NCBI GenBank assembly: GCA_013396995.1
Contig: VWZP01010286.1
Span: forward strand, 1 to 64,000
Reading direction: 5' to 3'
Origin: Dicaeum eximium
Taxonomy: Eukaryota; Chordata; Aves; Passeriformes; Dicaeidae
Length of the DNA: 64,000 nucleotides
Of this stretch, positions 47,345 through 59,800 are shown piece after piece (within the stretch, counting starts at the first letter, position 1; every line of letters begins with the position of its first letter). The notes under the pieces were generated by a model that did no database searches, was not told the DNA's origin, and worked only from the letters and a program-made list of their open reading frames with translations. The translations under genes and the position numbers were made by a program.

Positions 47345-47800
47345 GATTCTCTGCGGAGCTCACAGCGCGAAGAAGGCCCTGCGAGCCTGTGCTGCCTCCG
47401 CCCGCGAGTGTCCGGCAGCGGCCGCCGTGGGGGGCGGGCCCGGCCCTGCCGGAAGCAGACGTGTGTTTCGAGCGGAACGGGAAGCGATGGCGGCGGCTGA
47501 AGCCGAGTGGGAGCCGGCGGCGCTGCTGCCCGCCCCGGGGGGCGGCCTAGACTGGGGTGAGCGCGGCTTCGGGGGGCCGGGGCCGGACCGGCGCGAAGCG
47601 CCCCGGCGGGGCCGGGCTGGGCCGCCGCTGACGCCGTTGTCTTTCTGCAGAGGCTGTGCTGGGCGAGGAGCTGAGCGAGCTGCTGGGCGCCGCGGCCCCG
47701 AAGGACGAGCCCGACGTGAGTACCGGGGATGGCGGGGGCTGGGTCCGCGCTCTGCCGGCGGGGAGAGCCCCGTTACGGCCTGGGGACCCCCGGAGCAGCC
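47345..47800 (+). promoter_or_regulatory. ATF6: CpG-island promoter of ATF6
   Basis: Sharp rise in G+C and CpG density beginning right at the end of the CR1 fragment and spanning ATF6 exons 1 and 2. No TATA box is visible, which fits a housekeeping stress-response gene. Extent judged by eye. Confidence 0.75.
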
Positions 47801-50800
47801 TGGCAGGAGAGCGTGGCCGCCCGGTCTGCATCCCGCGTCAGCGCTAGAGATACCGATGGCTGAAGCACACTGCGGGGCACGGCTGCAGAGCAGAGCGGGG
47901 GTTCAAAGCAGGGAGGTTAGGGTGAGGGTGCGAGGTGCCGAGGAGAAGGAGTGGCGTTGTCACTGCCCCGTTGAAGGTGAACCCCGCAGGGCGGTGCTGG
48001 GGGAGTGCTGGCTCAGGGCTACCTGAGAGAAGGGTGGGTATGTTACGCCTACATCTACCAGGGCTGTTCTTTATCCCATTGCCTATTAGATTACTTCTTG
48101 TTTTCTTCTTTAATGTAGGATTTTCTCCAAAAACCTTTGCTTGCAAGTTTATGCATTAATCCCCGTCGTTTTCTCTGCCCACTTGTCCATACTGCTTTTT
48201 CTCTCCTGGGGCATTTGCCTCGTGGATTCTCCTCTCCATGTTCTTGCCGTGTCTCTGCTCACTGTGTCCTAATCCACCTCCATCACAAGCCTGGGTTATC
48301 ATCCCCTGTAAACCCCACGTTCTAAGAGCATTCCTACCCATGTAGAACCGGTCTGGAGAACTGGAGAAAATGTGGGAACGGACTGATTGTACAAGGGAAA
48401 GGTATTCCCCATCAGCAGGTCAGCATTACTTGCCTGGTGAAGGCTCATAGTGCATAGCTCACGTTGTGGTTTTTTGGTCATTCTTTCTTTAAACGGGTTC
48501 TAATGAGCTTTCTTTTCTGATGAGCTAACTTGTAAGTACTATTATCTATGGAGTTTGCAGGCTTTTTGAGCATCCCTTCACAAGGCAAGTTGAGAGTGTA
48601 AGAGAAGGTATAATTGCAGTATGGTTTTCAGGAAAATCTTTGTTGTATATTTGTATAAGCTGGGTAGGTCATGTTTGTATTTTTCATGCAAGTGCTCATA
48701 AAGGGCCACATTTGCATAGGGAACTGAGACTTAGAGATGCACAAGCAGAATAAATGGAGAAAAATCCCAACTGTTTTAAAGGTCATATGATAAATAATAT
48801 GTCTGGAGTAATTTTAGCCTGTTTGTTTTGATTTTTGTAGGAAAAGGAAACTGGTGTCCTTGGCTTTAGATGTTGACATCAGTGTATTCAAGTATAGGGA
48901 GACCTAACACATACCGTTAATCAGGTCTTGGGCAAATCAATATTGTGTCTGTTTTTCTGCTGGTAAACTGTCCCTGGTGCTGCTTTTGTTTGTAAAGTGC
49001 TTTGAGATGTAATGGTGGAAGAGCATTAAATAAGTTTTTCAAGGTAGATGAAGGAGAAGATGGCACCAGGTTCCTAAGACTTGTGTTTTATGTGAGATGG
49101 TTCAATCAACTTAGAACTTCTGCTTTAGAAATTACAAATAAGAGTACAATAACTGGTGATGATCTTAAACTGACCTGCCCCTTCCTACTGGTGTCAGTTT
49201 AAAAGAAGCCTTGTTTTATGTGTTTCAGTTGAGAATTTCTTCTTTAAAGACTTTCATCTCTGCATACCTTAAGACACCTGAAGTGATTGATAGTTATGTT
49301 GTTTGTTTTGTTTTCTGGAGCTATAAGAATGTGAACATAATGGCTAATGGTGTCAATGCATCTTTCTTTTTGTCTTGTCTCTTTTTCTGAACTCTTATTT
49401 CAGGAAAATGATCTCTATAACTTTCATTTTGATTTGGATTTGATGTCTTGGGACTCGGACCATTGGAATATTACAGGCCATGCTTATGCAGGTAATTAAC
49501 CTTCTGTATTTTGCAGGTGTTGCTCTTCCCCTCCTGCTCCACAAGGGTGAGCTCTTAAAACTCATGTGGAAGTGTTTGATGCCCTACAGCCTTTTGCTCT
49601 GTGATGAGAATTAGGCTGTGTTTCTGTAGGATGGGTACAGCTGGCAAGGGCTGCCCTACAAGCCAAGCTGCTTAATACCTTTAATCTCCCTATGTTTTCT
49701 GCTGTGCTTTGCTTTAGGAACTAAATATCTAGTGTAGGACAGTGTGTTCTTTACTCTTCCCATTGCTAAAAACCTGTGTAGTGAAATATCTTTACCTGCC
49801 TCTTGCAGATGCAAACGTGAAGACAGAACCTTTATCACCAGACACTTCCAGCTGTTCGGTCCCTTCACCACCGTCTGTGGACTCTCCAGTGCAGAATGTG
49901 CCTGTATGCAAAACCCCCCCATGTAACACAGAGAGCAATGGCTCTGACAAACAAAAAGCCCTGTGATTTACTCCTCTGACCAAATTCATGGCATAAGAGG
50001 AGATAGCTTATTTTCCCAGCCCTTGCAAAAACCTGTTAGTGGTGTTTTCTTATCTCTTCTCTATGACCCATTTGAATAAGAGCATGTTCAACTCTCTTTC
50101 CTCAGCTATGTTCATTAGCCTTGTTGCCAAACAAAATGCATTCTAAAGGCTCCTGGGTCTGGCAGGGTTGGCCTCTGCCTCCCATTGCTCTGCTGATGGG
50201 GAGAAGTACTTGTTGGGTTTTTGTTTTTTTTTTTTTTGGTGGTACCTGGCATTGGCCAGAATCAAATTGCAGAGTAAAACCTCCTGTTGGCAGCAGCAAC
50301 ACAGATGTGATGAAAAGCAGATATACTCTGAACTGCTAGTAGATACTGCTCTGAGTTCCTGAAGTGTTAATTTCATGTGCTTTCTATCTGCAGGATGATG
50401 TGGACTTCAGCTGTAGCTCCCAGATGTCTCCCATCTCTCTCTACAGCAAGAGCTGCAGAAGCCCTGCAACCCCTGAAGGAGATGGAGGGAAGAAGCCTTC
50501 TGTGAGCATCTCTTCTCGATCTGGTATGAGAGACCAAGTTACTTTCATCCTATAGATAATATATGTGTTGTCTTGTATCCAAATTAATGTTATTAACTAA
50601 CAGACACTAGATGTCCTATCATTTATGACTTGGGTATTTGATCAGATGTGTTTATTTTTAACAAATATTATAGGTGGATTAAAAACCCCACATTAAAAGC
50701 CACTTCATTATTGCTTGAATTATGTATTTTATACCTCTTGGTCCAATTCTGACTATTTTTCATTTTCTAGCAAATAATTCTGCAAGGAGCCTGAAGAGGT

Positions 50801-53800
50801 GTGGTCAGACAGTGTCCAGGCCTTTGATACAACCCAAACCCCTTTTGCCTGCTATGCCTGAAGCTCAGGCTAACATTGGCATCCCAGCTAAAACCATTAT
50901 TATTCAGACTCTTCCCACACTTGTGCCACTGCCAAAGAATCAGCCAGTTGTTAACATCCAGCCAGCACCTCCTAAAGGTAGGTGAAATGTCTTTACTGGG
51001 TGAGATCTTGGTAATAGCATTGTCTGGGATGGCTGATAGAATGAAGTTAGGTTTGGTGTATGAAAGAGGAGGAATAGGAGAAAAAAGGGTCCTACATGCA
51101 TTGCTGGAAAAGCTTTAGGCTAAGAAGATGGCCTTACTCCTCTCATACTGTCCTGTGAGAAACAGCACTCACATGGGCATCATGTAAAATAGAAGACTGG
51201 ATTATATAATTCTGTTATTTGGAATGGAAGACAGAGGCTGTGCTGAACACTGACAGCTGTGGAGATAAAACTGCTGATTTGGAAGGATCTGTAGGCATGC
51301 TTTGCTCTGCTCTGCTTGCAATGTCAGATTGTGCAGAAGGTGATCACAGTGCTGTTCTGTCATAACCAAAGGATGATCCAGCAGAATCAGTTAGGATGGC
51401 TTGAAGGAAGCTGGAAAGCTTGAGAGAAGTGATATAAGAGGTTTTTTTAACCCACATTCAACTTCCACAGGATGGTGAGAGCATGAGTTTATGGCTTTTT
51501 AGCTCACTAAACAGCATTAAATAAAATGTTGAGAAATCTGCTAAAAATTGAGAGCTGTGTCAGAGGTTAGAAAAGTTGCTGATGTTAACAAGAGGAAAGT
51601 GACTTTCTGCCCCTTGATAATTCTTCATTCCTACAGTTACCCTGTTACCGATTTTTGAAGTAGCTCAAGCTTTCATTTCTGGATCCAAAGCATTGTTTCA
51701 CTCTCCAGCTGGGGCAGTAGGGACACTGCTTGCCCTGCAGCAATTGCCGGTTGCAGTTGCTAGTTTCACCAGCTGATGGCCACAGTCCCTTGCAGTTGAT
51801 TGCACAAGCACTGAGGCACGGAAGGAAAAGGAGACAAATTCTTGAGGGCATGTATCTAGAAATTATTGCAATTGGGAAAATTTGTCACCACTGCTGACTT
51901 CTCTTCCATCCGAGGTTTAGCCAAATCTGCAGATGCTGACATTTGTTATAACATGCCTAAGATTGCTAGACTGCTTAAAACATAGGTCAGCACAGTCAGC
52001 ATGACCTAATTCTTATTCCTTCTGGTGTTCCAACTGATAAAATACCATCTGGAATAAGGAATGCTGGGGATATGGATTTCTTTGGATATAAGTCTAGTAC
52101 TCTGAAGATCAGCTTCTCCTTTTCCCTGAAAAGTCAGGACAGTAGTTTATGTGAAACAGTATAGAGGAAATACTTTTGAGAAAGTATGTCCGTGCTTTCC
52201 TTTAACTGATGGTATGTTTAAAAATTCTCTTGTGCAGCTTCCATAACAAAAACCATAAGGATCTTTTTTCATCAGTCTAAATCCCCTGCATATGACAAGC
52301 TGGAACTACCAGTTTGAAATACGCCATTATCTTCAAAGAAGCATGAGAAATATTATTTTCACAGCCCCTTTTATAAAAACTTAAAGGAGAAAGCACGGTC
52401 TTAGAGCATAATCTCTTTTTTACATTAAAAAAATTTGAAATAGTCTCAAATTCATCATTTTAGATTCTTAAACAGGGTTTTACTAAGTTATGATGTCTTC
52501 AAGATTGTGTCTGCAAAAAAAAAAAAAAGGTCTAGTTTTACTCCATACATAAGATCTTGGCTCTAGGTAAATTACTTCACTTTTCACCTTCCAGAAGGCT
52601 GGATAAATGCTGTAATCCATTGTTGATCATTTTGGTTAAAATGCTCAGCTGGAATGTGCTCTTCCTGAAAGCTGACGAGGTTATCCTGTTACAAAGATTT
52701 AGAGAGACATTAACGTGTTTTCAGACAACAAAACGTTACTTAAGCACCTTCTTGAGCTAAATGTAGTTGTTGGACTAAAATTTCTTGGAAGTGACTGTTT
52801 TTAATTCCATTTTAAACTCTGTCAAAATTACATCATTTTTTCTGCTGGCCTTTTTTAAGCTCTATTCAGCTTGTGTTTAAACTTTCTTGCATAAGACATT
52901 TTTCTAAAAAAATGGTCTTAGTGGGAATTGAAGCTTCAGCGTAAGTTTTGAAAATGTAACTTGCATTGTTCTTTTTCGTTCATCTTCCATCTCTGCTAGT
53001 TTGAATTGACCTGTGTGGTATGAGTCACTTCTGTGTAGTAAGTTTTCCATTGAATACAGCAATAAAGTATTTGTGGACAAAAGTGAGAAGGAGGATTGAG
53101 GTAAGTTGGCTAAATTCTTTGAAAAGGTTGTTCAGACTGCTTCAGGTATTAGCAATACTGAGTAATGTATATAACAAGTGTTGAATTTTATTAACTTTGA
53201 AGAGCTTTTGGGACAGAGCTTGATTTATTGGATTCCTGTAATATCTGTAGTTTTGGTTTGCAAGATGGATTTAAGAGTCTTGTAAACTTTGGAACAACTT
53301 CTTTCCATTCCTGTTCTGTGGAATACACTAATGGATTTGAGTTCAGCTGTTCAGGGCAGGAGAGGATAGCAGTATGCCCCTACAAAGTGGTGAGGTACAA
53401 ATCCATTTCATCTGTGCTGAGTGCTGCTGTTCTTATGTTCCAGGTCCATCCGTGGTGCTGCCCCAGCCTGCTGTGGTACAGCTCCAGGCTTCTGGTGTGC
53501 TTCCTGCCTCCCAGCCAGTCATTGCAGTCACTGGAGGGGCCCCAGCACTTCAGAACCACATGGTGAAGGCGCTGTCTCCAGCTGCTGGGAATGGCTCCAG
53601 CAGCGGCAAAATCCCGTTGACAAAGCCCTTGCTCCAGAGCAATGCCCCAGGTGTGGGGCTGGATGTAAGTTCTGACTCTGTGATAGCTGCTAATCAGGGC
53701 TTGTGCACCTCTTTCAGTTACCTGCATGTGGAACCTAATGGTCCCTTCAGAGTCTCAGGGAAACTCTTAATAGGATTTCCAGCTGTAAACAGGGAATTTA

Positions 53801-56800
53801 GCAGCTTGGCACAGAACAGGGAGGAACAGCTAAATATCTGCTGGCCTGCCTGGAGTTGCAGACCAGGTGTGCATGTTGTCTTGGTTTGAAAAGGCAGGTG
53901 TCTGCTAAGGAAGGCAGAAGCCTTCCCTGAAATGGAAAAGGTAAACCCCCTCCCTCCAAATCACCACAATTTTGAAATTAAAAGGCTCTCAGGCAAAGAT
54001 ATGGGAATTAGAATAACAGTTCTTTACTAGGAAAACTAAAAAATACAAATGTAATTAATACAAACAAAAACTACTGAAGAGTCAGAATACGACCTGACAC
54101 CCTGTGGGTCAGGGTGTTGGTGACAGTCCAGTTGAATGGTGGCTGCAGTCGTCCTGCAGTGACAGATGTGGTTCTGCTGAAGCAGTGATCCTGTAGAAGG
54201 GTGTAGGTTTTCTCTGAAGGTCCAGTGATGGTGTAGATGGGCCTGGTCTTCCTCTGGGAATCCAGTGGAGAAGACAGCTGCTCCTCTGGGAATCCAGTGG
54301 GAAAAAGCTGCTCTGGTGTCCCAAAATATCAGATTATATTTAGGTAGGAATGTTTGGCTCCTTCCACTGGGCGGAGCTTCTCACAATGGAATAATGTAAT
54401 TTTATCAGTCATGCAGTGAGACTCAATGGCCCATGGAAGATATCTCCCCTGAGGGAGGATTGGTTGTGGAAGAGATAAAAGAAACTGCCCAATTAACAGA
54501 AGATAACTGCCCACCTTTAACAGATGGCAATAGAATACATCCTTATTTTACAATCCAGGACGCTGTAGTGGCAGAAGACAGTGCTGATTGATATTTTCTC
54601 TAACTTGTCTGTCTTCTCAAGTGCAAGCTCTCAGTGGCTGGACTTCTCTTACCTACAGGAAGATTTGATATATCTGATTTTTGATTAGTACTAAATCACT
54701 TTTTTAATCCATATAATAGAAACGTTTTTTTGGAAGCAGATGAATTGGAAGTTTTAATGCCACATTCTTTTTCCATACCCATTTGTCTCTCGAGATTTTA
54801 CTCATGATTTTTAGAAACTTCAGTTACTGAGTTCCATATGATCCTAATCTCTTCAGGCTCCCCTTTTGATCATTCATTGAAGTAGAAGAGGGTTAAGCTC
54901 TCAACAACTACAGTGCAAATAAGTTTTTCCACAGTAGCTCACAATAAGCAGTAGGTGTAAACAGTAGCTTTTGAGATGTGGGTGGATTTTTTTTCCCCTT
55001 CAGCTTTGACATCTTAACCAGCTAGCAAGCTGAGTGTTAACTTGAATTAGCTCCTACTCATTTGGAGCTGCTTTGATTGTGTTTTGTTGTCCAAACAAGA
55101 CATCCTTGTGGAAAGGACCAAAGCTTCTTGTTGGTGGCTTCAAAACTCTGTCATTCCTCAATGTGGTATTCCAAGCACAGTTGTGAGCTGAGGGTCCTAT
55201 CACATCTCAGTGTAAGGGAGAAAACACTAGTGAAAACACATGGAATTGTGCTGTATAGGCACCTGCTTATTAGCAGTGTAGGTCACTGTTTCCCAAAAGC
55301 AGTGGGAAGCCTGTTCTTTCAGCTTCTTTGGAGGGATGTTGTTGTATAATTTCCTAGTGTCTGGGGTTGCCACTCAGGCTTGATGGTAACTTTTCCTCAC
55401 TAATCATATATGAGTGTGGGCTGCATTTTATAATGAAAATATTGTGCTATAAGTAGTTCAGCAGCCAGAGTACAGGGGAAACTTGATATTCAACATGCAA
55501 GAAGCAAAGGTGTGTCAGTAGGCAGAACAGTTAAGTGTGCTGCATTTTTTAGTGGTAATTCCCTGTCATGCAAAGTTAACTCAAGAGACCACAAATCAAT
55601 GACCTGCAGTCACTGGATTTGTTACTCCCTGTAAGCAGGGCTAGCATGGCACCTTGCCATTGTCTGAATATAAGGTTTAATTGACAAAACCCTCCTTATT
55701 GTCATCATACTCCATATACATATCCATGACATCAGGAGTCAAATGTGTAGCTGGGGTGCCAAACAGATGTTTGTTTCCAAGGGTGGTTGTGTTGCTGTTT
55801 CCACCCAAAGCCGTTTTAGGGAAGCAGTTTTAAGACTTGTGAAATGCTGCACATCTTACCTGTGTTACAACAGGTTTATGTTTGTTATAACATGAAAAAA
55901 CAGTTACATCTGCTCTTTGGCACATACTGTGAAAAAGTGCTTTGAGAAGAAACAAATGTTTTGGGATTCAGCTGGGGCCAGCAGGGTTAAAACACTGCCT
56001 TGGAGATGTGGCACTCAGGGCTGCACAGATGGAGCTGTCATTTGAGCTCCGTAACACATGTTTATTGTTTGCTAATCTAAGCAGATGTTGCAGGATAAAA
56101 AGAAACACTGCAGGGCTTTCTTTTGGGCTTAGGAGGGATAAACTGTTAGCTTAGCACTCAGACTGCCAGTAGATTACACCAGGATGGACTGATGGCAAGC
56201 TGTAGGCGTGAGACCCTGCACGTCCTGGTGGCACACATGTGCAACCTGCCAGCCATGGGGAAGTGCCAGAATACAGGAAATCTAGAAAAGATTAATTATG
56301 CACAATAGCTTCAGCATAAGTGTGGATTTCTGTTGAAGAATCCTCATTTCTGTGCTGTACATTATGTAATATTTGTGTAACATAAACTCATTAAGCAAGT
56401 TGTGTTCTGTTGAGTTAGAGACAAGAAAACCCAGAACTTCCATAAGAACAAAAAAACTTTGTATGTATTTTGTACTCCTGCAATCAAAGATGCGTCTTCA
56501 AAGACAGTAGCTTTCATAACCTGAGTTAAGAAGCCAGCTAATGCTACATTAAATGGTTTATGCTTTCAACTTTTTGCTAACTTTCCCAGCACATGTACAA
56601 AAAACTCCTCGGAGTATGAGAGACATTCTTGCTTTTAGAAGCACAGCTTGTGTTGGAAAGAAGGTTAAATTTTGCTCATAGTTGAGTTTTCTTTGGAAGT
56701 AAATCGAGGTAGCAGTGTTTATTTGTAAAGTGCATGACTCTTCGTCAAACCTCTGAAGATAGAAGACAATCTGAATCTGGTTAGTGCTGTTTGAAGTAAG

Positions 56801-59800
56801 GGTTTGCAATGAACCTGCCAATTCTCCATGTTTACAGCATTTTTGTGTGTGTCTCTGCTAGTGGTGGTGTGGTTTTCAAAGCTAGAAAGCAGAAGTTGCA
56901 TCACTGATTACTGCTTGTTTTTAAGGCAGATGTTCTCCCTCTGTGGTGTGTGTTTCCTTAGAAACAGAAGTTGCTATCTTGAGTGGAACATCAATGCAAT
57001 TCAACTTTGAAAATTGAAGGCTGTAAAAGAAGTTAGCAGTGGTGTTTGCTACCTTTAATCTTGGTTCAGCACTTGTGCAAAGCGATGTTGCTGAAGCAGA
57101 CTGACATAATAAATTAGTTCCTCTTCCTCCTGAGGATCAAAGTGCTCTAGCAGGGGGCATGTTTGTCTTGGTGCTAGGCCAGCTGAGTAATGCTGGTTGC
57201 CATACTGCTTCCAGGTTCAGCATTCCTGCACCACTTCACTCACACAGCTCTTTCCATTTCCTACATCACATTTAGGTGGGATTGGGTGTGCAGTTGTGGC
57301 ATATTCCTTGAGAAAAGCCAGGCAAGACCTGGAGGGCTGAACAAGGAGGACCCTAAACTGTTTAAGGATTGTAAATCAAAATAACTTAAGGACACAAATA
57401 CTGGATTTCATTTAAGCAAAATGAGTAAAAATGTAGTTGGTGTGGCATAGACTGAAATGCAGATACTGCACAGAGTACCTGGAATTAGGCTGGGGAGAGC
57501 TGCTGTTGCTCACAGCATTTGGAGGACTGTGAGTAAAGCAGAGCAATCTGGATAAGTAACACATAAAATGTAGATGGCAGTGTCTGAAACAGTGACAGAT
57601 GTACCTTGGGATGTAGTCTTAGTGTAGAGGCACTATACTGGTGCTGTAACACCTTATTTTCTTCAGGGCAGCATGTAGATTTGCCAGAGGTTCCAGACAC
57701 GTAATTAAAAGCTCTCCAGTAATGAATAATCCTGAGCAGGTCTGCAAACAAGCATGGATGTAAACAATTTGGTCTTCTCTGGGTTCATGATGCAAAATGT
57801 CTTTTTAAAAAGGTGAACGTAACTCCTTGTTTGGAATAGCGCACTGCTTGAGCCAAAGCTGCTGCATGAACTCTTTCCTTGTTTTTTCATCTCTGAACAG
57901 TTTAAGTAATCCTGGCCCAGACTGGTGTGTTCTGTACACGGCAGTTCTTGGCTAGCCCAAATCTTTTTTTTGGTCCAGTTTTTATATGTCTGCAGATGCT
58001 TTTTTATGTTAAGTGTTGTAGTACTTAAAAAATTCAAGACAAAGCTTAGTGTTAATGAAAATATGTTTAAACCTTTTCCTTCTCCACTCCCTGCTAAAGA
58101 GAGAAACTGGAGTAAGTACAAACAGCTTCACTTTCACAGACTTTTGTTGGTGCCAGCAGACTAGACATATAATAAATGATCTTTATAAAAAGCAATTAGA
58201 CCAACACAGAAGCAACCCAGAACGTTAATGCACTGTAGTATGTTTTCTTCATCTTTATCACTGTCTTGGTTTAAAAAGACAGGTGTCTGCTAAGGAAAAA
58301 AAAACAAAAAAACACCCTCCCTCCCAATCACCACAATTTTTGAAATTAAAAGGCTGTCAGGCAAAAAGATGGGAATAGGAATAACAGTTATTTACTAGGA
58401 AAACTAAAAAGAAGCAAATGTAACTAGTAACAGCAAACAAACAAAAGAAACAAACAAAAGAGGAAAAAAAAAAAAAAACCCTGACAGAGTCAGGGTATGA
58501 CCTGCCACCCTGGAGATCAGGGTGTGGATAACAGTCCAGCTGAACGGTAGCTGCAGTTCTCCTATAGTGGAAGACACAGTTCTGTCAAAGCAGCAATCCT
58601 GCAGAGAAGAGTATAGGCTCCCTCTGAAAATGCGGTGGTGCAGATGGGCCTGGTCTTCCTCTGGGAATCCAGTGGAGAATGAGGCTGCTCTGTGTTTCAA
58701 AAGTCTCTCTTTTATTCCAGTAGGAATGCTTGGCTCCTCCCCCCGGATGGAGCACCTCACAATGGGAATAATGTAATCTTATCAGTCATGTAGTGGCACT
58801 CAATGGCTCATTAACAGAAGATATTTCCCCAAGGGAGATATTGTTTGTGGGAGAGATAAGAAAAAACTGCCCAGATAACAACCCCATCTTTATCAGATGG
58901 CAAATAGAATATCTTATTTTAACAATCCAGGACAGTCACCAAACTGCAGCACCATAAAGAATGTTGTCTTCAAACAGCTTGTGGCCACTTTTTTTTTAAG
59001 ATACCAGTGCCCTAGAACAACATACTTGTCTGTGTGCAGGTAGATACAAGGAGAGAATTGAAAAGCTGCGGTTAAGGTTTTTTACATAGCCAGACTCAAA
59101 ATCTGATTTAGTTAATGTTCCTATTCTGGGATTATACTATTTCCCTAGAATAATACTTCTGGAATAGTTATATTTTTTCTTTAATGTTCCTGCTCTGAGA
59201 CATACAGGTTACACCAGGGCCTGTGCTGCTAGTAATTAAAAGATATTCAGGTCTATGTAAGATGGATCATTCAGTTGTCTGTCAATGTAATTGTCATTAA
59301 GGCACTTCCAGTTGCAGCTTAAAAATGTGATGGAAGTCTTCTGTTCCTAATGAAAACAGAGTTACTAATCTGTGAGGGAAGGGAAATCAACAGTCTAGTG
59401 TTTAAACTTAGGATTTCAAGTAATTTTGTATAGTTCTGCAGTATCCATCATTGTTATCCTTGTTAGCAGCAAGATGCTTTTGGTCTGGGTTGTCTCACGC
59501 AGTGCAAACCACAAAATGAGTAAGTGGTAAAAGATGATGGAGTGTTCCTGCTTGGGAAAAAAAATCAGTCATCAGGACTGTTGGAGGATGGGGAGGGGTT
59601 GCTTTGAGCTGTCCCAGTGTGGTCTTGCAGACTGAATGCCGTCTAGTGGTTAGAGTGAATTATGTGCTCTCCTAGAGTATGTTTGCTGGTTGAGCTTCAT
59701 CCTGAAAGAATCCAGTTTGTGTGCTCTCAGAGGCTGTTCTGTGATGTGAAGCAAAGCACTTTCAGTGGGACAGTCAGGAAATGTGAACCCAAGCCACACT

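Noticed and set aside
47268..48026. 252-codon + strand frame running from the CR1 end through ATF6 exons 1-2
   Set aside because: It reads through the ATF6 splice sites in another frame and owes its length to the CpG island; the spliced ATF6 model explains the region.
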